From positions 1-64,000 of the forward strand of contig NZ_JAGOGJ010000026.1 of the NCBI RefSeq assembly GCF_017996735.1: DNA of 64,000 bases. Reading direction: 5' to 3'. The position numbers and the translations under genes are program-made. This stretch comes from Niveispirillum sp. Its GTDB lineage: Bacteria > Pseudomonadota > Alphaproteobacteria > Azospirillales > Azospirillaceae. Positions 47,801 to 57,200 of the stretch are shown piece by piece (position 1 is the first letter of the stretch; each line of letters begins with the position of its first letter). Under the pieces are notes generated by a model, which worked only from the letters and a program-made list of their open reading frames with translations, did no database searches and was not told the origin of the DNA.

Positions 47801-50800
47801 CATTCACGGATGCGTTCGGCGGCACCGACACCCTGATTGGCATCGAGCGGCTTGGTATCAGCGGGTCGCAATTCGCCGATACCATTACCGGCAGCGCCTA
47901 TGACGACCAGCTCAACGGCTCGGCTGGCAATGACAGTATCATTGGCGGTGCCGGTAACGACTATATCACTGGCGATGATGGCGACGGCGACACCGGTGTT
48001 GACACGCTGCGCGGTGGGGATGGCGACGATACGCTGGTGGGCGGTCTTGGCAATGACCTTCTGGATGGTGGTGCCGGGTTTGATTTCGCGGTCTATGAGT
48101 TCTACGCATCGGCGTCGGGCATCAATTTCTCAGCGACGGGTCTATCCGGCGGATCTGGCATCCTGTTGGGCCAGACGCTGGTGGATGTCGAAGCCGTCAT
48201 GGTCACGGGCAGCTCCGGCCATGACACGATTACCGGGTCTGCCGGTCATGACGTGCTGTCCGGCGGGGAAGGCAACGATCTGCTGTTCGGCGGTGCCGGC
48301 AACGATACGTTCAGTTTTGACGGCTACTACTCCGCCCCCAACGGCATCGACACGATCGCGGATTTCGGCGACGGGGACACGATCCTGGTGAACGGCGCGA
48401 TGCTGAGCGGCATCACCTCCGGCGGTGCCACCGGCATCCCCTTTGGCGGCGTACACATCCAGGCGGGCGCCAGCGGTACCACGCTGGTTCATGTCGGGCT
48501 GGGGGGCACGGGTGCGGCCGATCTGACAATTGTCCTTAATGGCACGCATACGGCCAGCGAATTCATCATCGTTGATGGTAATCGTCTGGCCCTGGCCGCC
48601 GGTATTCCGCAAAGCCTGACGGGAACCACCGGTGCCGATACCATGGTTGGTGGCAACCAGAACGACACGATCCTGGGTCTGGCTGGTGATGACGTGCTGG
48701 CCGGTCTCGGCGGGTCGGACAGCCTGCAGGGCGGTGACGGCAATGACGTGCTGGCCGGTTATTCCGGCGGTGAGGGCAACAGCGTCGGCGACGGGGCGGA
48801 CACGCTTGACGGTGGTTCGGGAACCGACACGCTGATCGGTTTCGACGGCGACGACCTGCTGCTGGGCGGTGACGGCAACGACCAACTTCGGGGCGATGCG
48901 GGCAATGACACGCTGGATGGTGGCGCGGGTAACGATGTCGCTTCCTACCGGTTCGACAATCTGGGCCTGACGGGTGGCATTTTCTTCGATGCGGGCGGTT
49001 TGACCGGTGATGGCGTGACCATCGCCGATGGTCGCGGCGGCACCGACACCTTGTCGGGCATCGAATCTATCATCGTCGTCGGTTCTAATTTTGCTGACAC
49101 GCTCTCGGGTAGCGCCGGCGGCGATCAGATCACGGGCGGCTCCGGCAACGATTTCATCCAGGGCGGTGCGGGTGACGATTTCTACCTGGAGGGTGGGGTC
49201 GGCAACGATACGATTGATGGTGGCGCCGGCTCGGCCGATGCGGCGGTCTATGACCTGAGCGTCATGACCACGGGTGTGAAGTTCGATGGCGGTGCCTTCG
49301 CGCAGACGGCCCCAGCGACCCTCGCCGATGGCCGGGGCGGCATCGACACGCTGATGAACATAGAGGTGCTGAAAATCAGCGGCGGTTCCGGCAATGATCT
49401 GCTGATCGGCTCCACGCTGGTCGATCATCTGGCCGGCGGCATGGGCGCCGACACGCTGATCGGTGGCGCCGGAAACGACGTCTTTATCTTCGCGGGCGAA
49501 CAGGGCGTCGATCGTATCCGTGATCTGGAGGCGGGCGACAGCATCCTGGTCCTTGGCCGGGACTTCACCGGTATTAGTGATGTAACCAACACTGGGGGCA
49601 GTCTGCTGGCCAATCAGGTCGGTGTCATGTCCCTGGGTAACAACGCGACCCGTCTGTTTATCGGCATCAACGATGTTGCCGGCGCCGATCTGATGATCGA
49701 TCTCGATGGCAGCTTCACGGCGGCGGACTTCACCCTTTCCGGTGGGCGCATCACCGCCAGCTACGCGGCGGCTTACAGCACGGGCGACGGCACGGCCAAC
49801 ACGCTGACCGGGCGTGGGCTGAATGACAGCCTGAACGGCGCTGGCGGCAATGACACGCTGTTGGGGGCCGGGGGCAGTGACACGCTGCTGGGTGGAGAGG
49901 GGGACGACCTCCTGTTCGGCGGTGCCGATACGGGCAGCCTGTCCACAGTGCCCGACCTGGGCGACAGCCTGGATGGCGGCGCCGGCAACGATCTGCTGCA
50001 CGGCGGCGACGGTGCCGATACGCTGCTGGGGAGTGACGGCAATGATCATCTGCGTGGTGATGCCGGCAATGACCTTCTCGATGGCGGCAGCGGCAGCGAC
50101 ACCATCTCCTATCGGTTTGATGATCTGGGCCTGACGGGGGGTGTCAGCTTCTCCCTGGCCGAGATCATCAGCGGCAACAGCGGGACGGTTGGCGATGGTC
50201 GCGGCGGCACCGACACGCTGCTGAATTTCGAGACCATCAGCGTAACCGGCAGCAACTTTGCCGACACCTTTACCGGCAGCGCGCTGGGGGATGAGATATC
50301 GGGCATGAGCGGCGCCGATCTGATCGCTGGCGGTTCCGGCAATGACACGCTGTCGGGTGGCGAGGGCAATGACACGATTTCTGGTGATGCCGGCAATGAC
50401 ATGATCGCCGGAGACGGCGGCAGCGACAGCCTTCTGGGGGGCGATGGCGACGATACGCTGGCTGGTGGTGCCGGCACCGATACCTTGGACGGTGGCAGCG
50501 GGAACGATACCGCCTATTACGACCTTTCCGAGGGTGCCACAGGCGGCGTGCAACTGCGCGTTTCCGGCAATTTTGTCCAGGTCAACAACAGTGTCACCGA
50601 CACCTTGCGCCTGATCGAGCGGATCGAGGTCAGGGGCAGCAGCTTTGCCGACACGATCCAGGGCGGGCTTGGCAATGAAACCATCGCCGGCATGTCCGGC
50701 AATGACAGCCTGTCGGGCGGGGGTGGCAACGACACCTTCCTCTATTTCGCCGCCGACCCGTCCAACACGGGCGCGTTGCTGGCCCAGGGGGTCGATCGTA

Positions 50801-53800
50801 TCGTCGATTTCGCACCCGGCGACCGTATCACGGTGCAGGGGTTGACCTTCGGTAGCGGGACCGTCAGCAGTGGCAATGGCGCCGGCGTGCAGTCTGGTGT
50901 GGTGCAGTCGGAGATTGTGAACGGTGTCACCCGGATCCATATCGGTCTCGACAGCAATGCCGGCGCCGATCTGATGATCGAATTGGGAACTGCCGTGGAA
51001 GCGGCGAACCTGCGCCTGTCCGGCTCTGACATCGTTTCGTCCGCAAATCTGCTGCTGACCGGTACCGCCAACGCGGAATATCTGGCCGGCGGTGATGGGG
51101 ATGACACCATCAACGGCTTTGGGGGTAACGATTTCCTGGTCGGCGGTGCCGGCAATGACAGCCTGAATGGCGGCGACGGCCAGGATCAACTGGATGGCAG
51201 CGTCGGCAACGACACGCTTAACGGCGGATCGGGTGATGACACTGTGCAGGTGGGCCAGGCACTTGCTGACGGTTACACCATCGCGCGCAATGGCGATGGC
51301 AGCATATCGCTGACCACCAGCGCATATGGCACCGATACGCTGATCGATGTGGAGGGCCTGTCCTTTAGCGACGCCTATGTACGTCTGACCGTTGCCAGCT
51401 TCGTGGGCCCCGGTGGTACTTCCTATGACGGCACGGATGCCTTTGGTGACAGTATCGCCGGTGGCACTGGCAACGATTATCTGAACGGCCGTGATGGCAA
51501 TGACACGCTGGTCGGCGCCGCCGGTGGCGATTATTTCTTCGGCGGCAAGGGTAATGACGTCATCCAGGGTGGCGACGATGGCGTGCAGCAGGGCAATGTC
51601 CTGGTGGATGTGGCGCGCTACGAAGGCAATTTCGCCAGCTACACCATCACCCAGTCGATGGTCGGCAATGTGTTGACCTTCACCATCACTGATGACCAGC
51701 CCACGGTTGGCGGTGATGACGGGACCGATGTCTTGACGGGTATCGAGGCCTTGAGCTTCAAGGATGACGGCTTTGTCCGGCTGGTCCCGCAGATCTACAC
51801 GAACCAGGATGGCTCGACCTATGTGGAGGGGACGCGGTTTGCCGATGATCTGACCGGTTCGGCCAATCGCGACAACTTCAATCCCGGCCTGGGGGCTGAT
51901 ACGGTTGATGGGGGCGCCGGCGATGACAATGTGTTCTACAATGTGACCATGTCGTCGGTTGTGGTGGCGGCTTCAGGAGCGGATTTCACCATCACCATCG
52001 GTGGTGCCACGTCGCTGCTGAAAAATATAGAGAGCGTCAATTTCCAGGACGGATATCTGCGCCTGATGCCCTATGTGTCGACCGATGCCAGCGGCAACAG
52101 CTTCATTGACGGCACGGACTTCGCTGAGACGCTGACGGGCGGTACCGGCAATGATTACATCCGCGGCAATGCCGGTGCGGACAATCTGTCCGGCGGCGCG
52201 GGTGGCGATTATCTGGAAGGCGGTTCCGGCAACGATACGATCGATGGCGGCGCCAATGGCACTACCGTCGACAATTACGTGCTGATCGATGTCGCGCGCT
52301 ACAATGGCAATTTCGCCGACTATACCATCACGCGCAATGGCGGGACGGTGACCGTTACCGACGACAATCCCACCGATGGCGATGACGGTACCGACACGCT
52401 GACCAATGTCGAGGTGCTGGGCTTCAAAGACGACGGCTATGTTCGCATCGTGGCGCAAACCGTCACCAACACCGATGGGTCGCTCTATATCGAGGGCACG
52501 CGGTACAACGACAATCTTGAAGGTGTTGCCAGCAACGACTATTTCCGTCCGGGCCTGGGTGTCGATACGATCGATGGCAAGGATGGCAATGATACGGTCG
52601 GGCTGGACTTCGCCTACAACCAGGCGAACCTGACGCAGAGTGGCGGTTCCTGGGTCTATAGCCAGGGCGGTAACGTCTATACGCTGACCAATGTCGAAGC
52701 CCTGTCCTTCACCGACCAGTATCTGCGGCTGGCGCCGGCGGTCTATTCAGGGACGGACGGCAACAAGTCGGTAAATGGCACCGACTTCAGCGACAACCTG
52801 TCCGGCCTTGCCGGGACGGGCAATGATTACATCGATGGCGGCAGCGGCAATGATACGATCGATGGTGCGGCCGGCGGCGATTACCTTTATGGCGGTGCTG
52901 GCAACGACGTGATCGATGGCGGCGCCGAGGGCACGGGCAGCGGCGGCGAGATTTATATCGATGTCGCTCGCTTCAACGGCAACATGGCCGATTATACCAT
53001 CACCCGGTCAGGCGGCACCGTGACGGTGACCGATACGCTCGACGGCAGCGAAGGCACCGATGCGCTGACCAATGTTGAGGGGCTGAGCTTCAACGACGTC
53101 TTTGTGCGCATCGCGGCCCAGACCTTCATCTCCAGCGACAATCTCACTGCCTATACGGAGGGAACGCAATTCGATGACAATCTGACGGGCAGCAGCCGCG
53201 CGGATTATTTCGATGGGCGTGGGGGTGCGGATACGATTGAGGGCGGCGATGGGGACGACACTGTCCGCGTGGATGCCAACCTGTCGGCGGTGGTGATCAA
53301 CGACACGGCCGACGGTTTCACGGTTACGGTGGGGGCCGCGGTGCTGACCCTCAGCAATATCGAAGGGTTAAGCTTCAACGACACCTACGCCCGCCTGACG
53401 ACCTTCGTGTCCAGCGACGGCCGGACCCATATCGGAACGGAAGTGCTGGGCGACACCATCACCGGTTCCTCCAACGGTGACTATATCAACGGCTATGCCG
53501 GCAATGATGTCCTGTTCGGTGACGCGGGCAGCGACGTCCTCATCGGCGGTGCCGGCAACGACACGATCGATGGCGGCGATAACGCTTCCGGTCTGGATGT
53601 GGCCTCCTATTCCGGTGCTTTCACGGATTATGTGATCGCCGCAAATGGCGGCACCATCACCATCACGGACAGCAATGCCGCCGATGGCAATGAAGGCACC
53701 GATACGCTGACCACTATCGAGGCGTTGCAGTTCAGCGACCGGTTCGTGCGTGTGGCCGTGGAACGGGTGGCCACCAACCTGTCCGCCAGCGGGGAGTATG

Positions 53801-54165
53801 TCTATGGCACCGTGCTGGGCGAGGTCATTGCCGGCACCAGTGATGGTGACGGGATCCTGGGCCGGGAAGGCAACGACACGATCAATGCTGGCAGCGGCGA
53901 TGATTATATCGATGCCGGCCTTGGCGACGATTTCATCGATGGCGGTGCCGGCAACGACGTGTTCCGCTGGGTGACCGGCGACGGCAATGACACGATCAGC
54001 GGTTTTGAGGCGGGCGACATCCTGTCCATCAACAGCGTGGTCAATGCCAGCGACGTTGCCTTCAACATTGTCGGCAGCAACACCGTCATCACCGTCGGTA
54101 CCGCTACGCTGACCCTCCTGGGCTATACCGCCCTCCTCACCGACGACAATTTCGGCGCTGGTTGA
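38878..54165 (+). CDS. Giant RTX calcium-binding secreted protein
   Basis: About 5,095 residues. The start at ATG 38878 follows GGAG nine bases upstream; an ATG at 38863 is in frame. The protein is dominated by GGxGxDxLxGG nonapeptide repeats that bind calcium and form parallel beta-rolls outside the cell. There is no signal peptide, and I noticed no cysteine, both typical of type I secretion substrates. At least four module types recur. Type A (five copies to about 44,455) each ends near DLTTYG. Type B (two copies, 44,456-48,600) contains SSPVSAALDGADTLIGGAGD. Type C has two copies (48,610-51,050). Type D units fill the rest. The C-terminus (GDGNDTISGFEAGDILSINS) resembles RTX secretion ends. 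No exporter is encoded nearby. A likely adhesin or matrix protein. Confidence 0.9.
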   Translation: MSNQTGTAGNDQITGTADEDFIDGNSGADLLLGGDGPDTLNGAWGNDSLDGGDGNDTIVFSPGSDQIMGGNGFDTVTVAAPISDFTFSRYGYSPAVGNFTLSFYGTIGSSGFGSAQIQGVEQVIFTDATVTLRTGTDSGELFTAGDNPVLVINAEGGADTIIGGNFKDLIGAGLGSDSVFAGGGNDEIVIGIPENDTVDGGDGYDTVIIGVPEGDAVIIASGDLVSLSGGGSVTLANVERLDVFGASGNDLIIGSDREEFLQGMYGDDTLRGGSGNDSLDGYYGDDSLDGGAGDDVLNGNFGNDTLDGGAGNDTASFSSSSSSGVTLVRLGETSFSVVHANGTGTLHNVEFLQLADTRINLLTYGMVSGGGTTGDDNLSGDVGNNLIQGVDGNDTILGLDGNDTLEGGAGNDSLDGGSGSDSVLGGNGDDTIIASAGNDTLDGGSGYDTVNYSVASSGMSIQRNYFLADEGWFSALTIMGLVGNTYEYKSLIDIERVNFTDRTLNMVGWTTGDDTVILADTGAQLHAVNLYAGNDTLTGSSGNDLIGAGLGADSIMAGAGDDYIMAGRPEGDVIDGGAGYDTLEVGYSNSTGAVTMIINSGSITDNSGGSLTYSNIESVQVMGSYQYANTLSGGETRDSLYGGVQADFLFGGLGNDSLWGSSGNDTLDGSMGNDTLDGGAGDDTLNGGDGIDTVTLYSGTVENTTIVSNGSGSFTVTLSGSTDTLYNMEYLQLSNTLIDLTTYGSGTGSGSGSTSGTTGDDSLTGGAGSDLLLGGSGNDTLSGGPGNDTLEGGVGDDSLDGGVGDDSLAGGNGNDTLVASAGYDTLDGGSGYDIVQYMSAAFTGLSVTRNNYNASEGVFYAVNTAGTVNGVYEYKQFFDVEQINFTDRTLYLVNYTTGAENIDLSTGAVDRYAINLGAGNDTLTGSINDDLIGAGLGADSIMAGGGNDFILAGRPEDDIIDGGAGYDVLEIGYENSTGSILVVVGSSGITDNVGGTLSFSNIEGIQIAGSFSGSNTISGGIGDETIRGGFLADYIFGNTGNDSLFGSSGDDTLSGAAGNDTLDGGAGNDTLDGGDGIDTVYFFSGNTGNATIVKNGDGSFSVTLSGSTDTLYNAEYLQLNGTTIDLTTYGSGTGTTGDDDLTGGTGNDRLFGGDGNDTLFGGSGNDTLSGGNGDDRLIVSQGFDLVYGGSGTDVLVIPGSMSGFAVERYNYNLADDGSFSNISISGSYSGSYVYTLAFEVEGLSFSDGAMVWRTGTNTGDLIIADTGTGLIVNAGSGADTIVGSNLHDIIGAGADADSIAAGDGNDSIMLGRPNDDTVDGGAGIDTVEIGYSATTGLTITIGDSQISDNSGGLATLNDIERISVRVAGRDTTITGSSRDEYLESATGNDILLGNDGNDTLRGGSGDDSLVGGAGSDYLYGGTGNDTLDGGSGYDTVSFYPFSSTGVTITRVDANSLTITHGGNTSLLRNVESLSLADTFIDLTTYGNDTGPTGDDLLTGTTGADSIVGGAGNDTILGLDGNDTLNGGIGNDNLDGGAGNDNLSGGSGDDTIIASSGFDTIDGGSGFDIVAHDVASTGLTFSRNHWYASEGRFDAVTIESLFSGGNSAETLYNIEQAIFIDRTLHITNYTTGADSLTLSDTGLYAVNLGGGNDTLTGSSNDDLIGAGLGADSIVAGAGNDFIMAGRPEGDYIDGGAGYDTLEIGYSNVTGVTNVSISDLIISDGYGGKLTFSNIEGIRVTADYATAINITGSLLDEEVWGSNQADLMVGNGGDDNLFGASGNDSLYGGDGNDTLNGDYGDDLLNGGSGNDIAYIYATGATITKNQDGSFTVVGNGATDTLINIETLVLNGQNIDLTTYGLTGETLNGGTGNDFLTGGTGADLIIGFAGDDNVYAGDGNDTVQGGDGLDTLFGGLGADSLQGGSGDDYLGGDDPGISGSNDTLDGGEGYDIASYNVENATDPVTFIVAPNTGGTTQQNDGLGGTDTLIGIEEVHVLGGSGGDLIIGNDSRNYFEGRGGNDKLTGGGGDDTFSFLVDAPVGVDYISDLSIGDNINFYQSTGAVTLNTVIQAGDDKSGIALGEVRVAASSGGYSTLFVNAGGGAGIVTIQLAGYVEAGDLRVDHWNSTASISLTGGSSGASAGNDTLVGVAGGNFIVGMAGDDSILGGAESDNLFGDRHLFNNNNLRGDGNDTIFGYGGADFIRGGGGADLIDGGDSDDVLYGSYSSSPVSAALDGADTLIGGAGDDVLRGNHGDDSLLGGAGDDNLRGDAGSDTLDGGDGFDFVSYYYDGVDLTGGVNVNLNAFTPGETYTFVDAFGGTDTLIGIERIGLGGTQFADTITGSAFDDQVAGGDGNDSIDGGSGNDYLVGDAGEDTLRGGAGNDTLIGAEDNDLLDGGDGYDLASFDFTAGTGAISFTASGLVSGSGVIHGDTLIGIEAVEVWGTSFDDTIHGSAGNDIIDAGAGNDVIDGGAGRDTAYIYATGNTSIVRNNNGSFTITNDGFTDTLLSVETLVLNGETIDLTTYGGSGAGDQNLTGTSGGDQLNGGAGNDLILGLGGNDNISGFAGNDTLDGGDGDDYLFGNAGDDSLVGGIGNDYLRGDDAGNSGGNDTLVGGLGSDVAAYSFEGSSTAVNFTVVTNTGGTVTQSDGLGGTDTLIGIEYVHVLGSDVADTFVGNDGENYIEGRGGDDTLTGGGGNDNFAYRVDVAVGVDRITDFSVGDGINFYLPSGTVALGTTIQTGSDSSGMVLGDVRVGATSGGYTTLYVYAGGTAGLVEIQIAGSLAASDLQVGHWGNSAGIYLIGGTPGASPGNDTLVGTSGSFSPIAGLGGDDQITGTQDGDSLFGGSLSNNNNNLTADGNDTILGLGGDDIIRGGGSSDYIDGGDGNDALYGSNNSSPVSAALDGADTLIGGAGDDVLRGNNGDDSLLGGAGNDNLRGDAGNDTLDGGDGIDFVSYYYGGITQSGAVSIDISDFTPGASYTFTDAFGGTDTLIGIERLGISGSQFADTITGSAYDDQLNGSAGNDSIIGGAGNDYITGDDGDGDTGVDTLRGGDGDDTLVGGLGNDLLDGGAGFDFAVYEFYASASGINFSATGLSGGSGILLGQTLVDVEAVMVTGSSGHDTITGSAGHDVLSGGEGNDLLFGGAGNDTFSFDGYYSAPNGIDTIADFGDGDTILVNGAMLSGITSGGATGIPFGGVHIQAGASGTTLVHVGLGGTGAADLTIVLNGTHTASEFIIVDGNRLALAAGIPQSLTGTTGADTMVGGNQNDTILGLAGDDVLAGLGGSDSLQGGDGNDVLAGYSGGEGNSVGDGADTLDGGSGTDTLIGFDGDDLLLGGDGNDQLRGDAGNDTLDGGAGNDVASYRFDNLGLTGGIFFDAGGLTGDGVTIADGRGGTDTLSGIESIIVVGSNFADTLSGSAGGDQITGGSGNDFIQGGAGDDFYLEGGVGNDTIDGGAGSADAAVYDLSVMTTGVKFDGGAFAQTAPATLADGRGGIDTLMNIEVLKISGGSGNDLLIGSTLVDHLAGGMGADTLIGGAGNDVFIFAGEQGVDRIRDLEAGDSILVLGRDFTGISDVTNTGGSLLANQVGVMSLGNNATRLFIGINDVAGADLMIDLDGSFTAADFTLSGGRITASYAAAYSTGDGTANTLTGRGLNDSLNGAGGNDTLLGAGGSDTLLGGEGDDLLFGGADTGSLSTVPDLGDSLDGGAGNDLLHGGDGADTLLGSDGNDHLRGDAGNDLLDGGSGSDTISYRFDDLGLTGGVSFSLAEIISGNSGTVGDGRGGTDTLLNFETISVTGSNFADTFTGSALGDEISGMSGADLIAGGSGNDTLSGGEGNDTISGDAGNDMIAGDGGSDSLLGGDGDDTLAGGAGTDTLDGGSGNDTAYYDLSEGATGGVQLRVSGNFVQVNNSVTDTLRLIERIEVRGSSFADTIQGGLGNETIAGMSGNDSLSGGGGNDTFLYFAADPSNTGALLAQGVDRIVDFAPGDRITVQGLTFGSGTVSSGNGAGVQSGVVQSEIVNGVTRIHIGLDSNAGADLMIELGTAVEAANLRLSGSDIVSSANLLLTGTANAEYLAGGDGDDTINGFGGNDFLVGGAGNDSLNGGDGQDQLDGSVGNDTLNGGSGDDTVQVGQALADGYTIARNGDGSISLTTSAYGTDTLIDVEGLSFSDAYVRLTVASFVGPGGTSYDGTDAFGDSIAGGTGNDYLNGRDGNDTLVGAAGGDYFFGGKGNDVIQGGDDGVQQGNVLVDVARYEGNFASYTITQSMVGNVLTFTITDDQPTVGGDDGTDVLTGIEALSFKDDGFVRLVPQIYTNQDGSTYVEGTRFADDLTGSANRDNFNPGLGADTVDGGAGDDNVFYNVTMSSVVVAASGADFTITIGGATSLLKNIESVNFQDGYLRLMPYVSTDASGNSFIDGTDFAETLTGGTGNDYIRGNAGADNLSGGAGGDYLEGGSGNDTIDGGANGTTVDNYVLIDVARYNGNFADYTITRNGGTVTVTDDNPTDGDDGTDTLTNVEVLGFKDDGYVRIVAQTVTNTDGSLYIEGTRYNDNLEGVASNDYFRPGLGVDTIDGKDGNDTVGLDFAYNQANLTQSGGSWVYSQGGNVYTLTNVEALSFTDQYLRLAPAVYSGTDGNKSVNGTDFSDNLSGLAGTGNDYIDGGSGNDTIDGAAGGDYLYGGAGNDVIDGGAEGTGSGGEIYIDVARFNGNMADYTITRSGGTVTVTDTLDGSEGTDALTNVEGLSFNDVFVRIAAQTFISSDNLTAYTEGTQFDDNLTGSSRADYFDGRGGADTIEGGDGDDTVRVDANLSAVVINDTADGFTVTVGAAVLTLSNIEGLSFNDTYARLTTFVSSDGRTHIGTEVLGDTITGSSNGDYINGYAGNDVLFGDAGSDVLIGGAGNDTIDGGDNASGLDVASYSGAFTDYVIAANGGTITITDSNAADGNEGTDTLTTIEALQFSDRFVRVAVERVATNLSASGEYVYGTVLGEVIAGTSDGDGILGREGNDTINAGSGDDYIDAGLGDDFIDGGAGNDVFRWVTGDGNDTISGFEAGDILSINSVVNASDVAFNIVGSNTVITVGTATLTLLGYTALLTDDNFGAG
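38990..44455 (+). repeat. Five type-A modules of the giant RTX gene
   Basis: Unit ends fall near 39,972, 41,107, 42,265, 43,335 and 44,450, giving a period of about 1.05-1.16 kb. Shared landmarks per unit are a DLIGAGLGADSI block, a GRPEGD-like block, a NIE-V linker and the closing IDLTTYG (INLLTYG in the first). Unit 1 is the most diverged. Confidence 0.75.
44456..48600 (+). repeat. Two type-B modules of the giant RTX gene
   Basis: Copies run about 44,456-46,440 and 46,446-48,600. Both contain GGTDTLIGIEYVHVLG-like, DRITDFSVGDGINFY-like and ADTLIGGAGDDVLRGN blocks in the same order. The second has a longer end. Confidence 0.7.
48610..51050 (+). repeat. Two type-C modules of the giant RTX gene
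   Basis: Copies run about 48,610-49,788 and 49,790-51,050. Each carries SYRFD[N/D]LGLTGG, DGRGGTDTL, a VDRI[R/V]D segment, and an AGADLMI[D/E]L beta-strand near its end. Confidence 0.7.
51380..54000 (+). repeat. Alternating long/short type-D units of the giant RTX gene
   Basis: VRL-like openings lie near 51,380, 51,775, 52,050, 52,442, 52,724, 53,106, 53,391 and 53,746. Spacings alternate at about 390 and 280 bp (the last is about 355). Long units hold a DVARYxGNFxxYTI segment or a related form (DVASYSGAFTDYVI in the last), and short ones do not. Confidence 0.65.
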
Positions 54166-54223
54166 GGCGGGGCCGCGTCCCCGTCCTCACCCTCTCCGCG
54201 ATCCAATTATACGGAAGCAAGAT

Positions 54224-57200
54224 ATGGCCCTGGTTCCGCCCGATCAGAACGTTGCCCCCACCAACACCGTCCCCGGCACCACGCTTTCCGCCACGCAGGG
54301 CCTGGCCCGCACGGTGGCGGGCCTGTCCATCGCCGACGCCACGCAGGACAATTCCATGAGCGTGGTCCTGTCGACGACCAGCGGTGCATTGTCCGTCACC
54401 GCCATTCCCGGCGTGACCGTTGCCGGCAATGGTAGTGCGACCGTCACCCTGTCGGCTAGTTCCGGCAGCGTGGTCGCCAACCTGAATAGCGTGCTGTCCA
54501 GCCTCAGTTTCACGGGGGCAGCGGTCGGTACCGCGACTATCCGAATGGAAACGACGGACAGCGGGAACCTGTCCGACGTGGACACGTTCAATATCGGCGT
54601 CACGGCCAACCAGGCGCCGCTCAATGCCGTGCCGTCGGCTCTGACGGCCCAGGTCTCCACGGCGCTGGCCCTCTCAGGGGCCAATCTGGTCTCCGTGTCG
54701 GACAGCGATGTCTCGACCATGACGGTGACCCTGACGACCAGCAATGGCCGTTTCACCTCGGCCAGCGGGACCGGATCGGGGACGGGCAGCCTGACCCTGA
54801 CCGGCACGGTGTCGGACGTAAACACGGCGCTGGCCAATGTCAGCTACACGCCGGCGACGGCGGGCAGCACCACGATTACCGTGGCCAGCAGCGATGGGCT
54901 GGGCGGTTCCGACAGCGATACGATCAATGTGTCCGTTGCGGCCGCCCCCAACAGTAACCCGTTGAACACGGTTCCGGTCAGCACGCAGACCGCGACGGAG
55001 GATGTCGCGGCGACGGTGACCGGCGTGGAAGTCAGCGATGGCAATGCGGGTGACACGTTGACGGTCACCTTCACGGCCAGTGCCGGCACCCTGTCGGGTT
55101 CCAACGCCTCCCGGCAGGGAGTGACCTTCACCCAGAATTCCAGCGGTTCCGTCACCTTCGCGGGCAGCAACCAGACCGATCTGAACGCGGCGATCGACAC
55201 CCTGACCTTCACGGGGACCGATCCGGGCGTGGCCACCATCACGATGAGCACCAGTGATGGCCAGGGCGGCACGGCCAACAGTTCCATCACCTATTCGGTG
55301 GCGGCGGCCAGCAATACTCCCCCTGTCAACACCCTGCCGTCGGGCACCATCACCGGTGCCACCCGCGGTGTCGCCTTCGCGCTGACCGGTTCCAACCTTA
55401 TCAGCGTCGCCGATAATGGCAGCAGCCTGACAACGACGGTGGCCACCGACAACGGCACCCTGACCCTGGTTGCCAGCGGTTCCGCAAATGTCAGCAATTC
55501 CGGCACGGCAACGGTCACCATCACGGGCACCCCGTCCGATGTGTCCGCTACGTTGGCCAGCCTCAGCCTGCTGGCCAGTAATGCGGGCACCGCTACGATC
55601 TCCGTGACCAGCAGCGACGGCAGCCTGAACGATGCCGACAGTTTCCAGGTCACCATCGCCGCTCCGGCCAACAATGCCCCCGTCACCACGGCACCACCAA
55701 GCGTCTCGGTGGAAAATGGCAAGTCGCTGGCCCTGACCGGCGGCAATCTGATCAGCGTCACCGACAGCGACAGCGGCGATACCCTGACGGTACAGCTATC
55801 CTCCAGCAACGGTACGCTGTCGGCCAATGGAGGTGGGACCATCACGGGATCGGGGACGACATCGCTATCCATTGTCGGCACGGCGGCAGAGGTCAATGCC
55901 GCTCTGGCCAACCTGTCCTTTACCCCCACGGCGGTGGGGGCAGGGACCATCACGGTCACCACCACCGACCTTGCCAGCGCCAATGACAGCGACCAGATCG
56001 CGGTCACGGTGACGGTCGATGCCACGGCGCCCACCACGCCGCTCGATACCAACAACACCGCCAATGCGATATTGACCAGCGCCATCAACGGTGCCTTTGT
56101 GGGCATCACGGCCAGTTCCACGGACGCGGTTGGTCCCATCACCTACAGCCTGACGACCAATCCCGGCAATGCCTTCGCCATCAACAGCAGCACCGGCGTC
56201 GTCACCGTGGCCAATGCGTCGGCTTTGACCGGTGGCACGGCAACCCTGACGGTGCGGGCGACCGACGGCGCCAGCAATTTCAGCAGCGCCGATTTCACCG
56301 TCACCGTCACGGTGGCGGACACGACGCCTCCGACAACTCCCGTTGACGCGGATAATACCGCCAATAGCGTTTCCACCAGCGCCAGCAACGGCACAGCCGT
56401 GGGTGTCACGGCCAGTTCCACGGATGCGGTCGGCACCATTACCTACAGCCTGACAACCAACCCCGGCAATGCCTTCGCCATCGACAGCAGCACGGGCGTC
56501 ATCACGGTTGCCAATGCCTCCGCCCTGACCGCGGGCACCGCGACCGTGACGGTCCGGGCTGTCGACGGCGCCAGCAATGCCAGCAGTGCCGATTTCGCGA
56601 TCACGGTCACCACACCGGATGTCACCCCGCCCAGCACGCCGGTGGACACCAATAATGCCGCGAACACCGTGTCATTGAACACGAGCAACGGTGCCGGTGT
56701 CGGCATTACCGCCAATTCAACGGACAATGTCGGGCCCGTCACCTACAGTCTGACGGCCAATCCCGGCAATGCCTTTGCCATCAACAGCAGTACGGGCGCC
56801 ATCACGGTTGCCAATGCCTCCGCCCTGACCGCCGGTGCCGCGACCTTGACGGTCCGGGCCGTCGACGGCGCCAGCAATGCCAGCAGTGCCGATTTCACGG
56901 TCAATGTGACGGTTCCCGATACACCGCCGCCGTCGGACACGACACCGCCGAGCACCCCGGTGGACGCCAATAATGCTGTGAACAGCGTGTCGGTGGATGC
57001 GGCGAACGGTACGGCGGTTGGCATCACGGCCAGTTCGACCGACAATTTCAGCGGCGTCACCTACAGCCTGACGAGCAATCCCGGCAATGCATTCGCGATC
57101 GACAGCACGACCGGTGTCATCACGGTGGCCAATGCTGCTGCCCTGACGGTCGGTGTCGCCGCCCTGACGGTGCGGGCGGCCGATAGTGCCAGCAATGCCA

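Noticed and set aside
48142..51189. 1015-residue minus-strand open frame inside the giant RTX gene
   Set aside because: Same reason: an antisense shadow of RTX repeats.
39000..54000. CRISPR-like regular repeats
   Set aside because: The repeats are in frame with a coding sequence, encode calcium-binding nonapeptides and vary in spacing and sequence.
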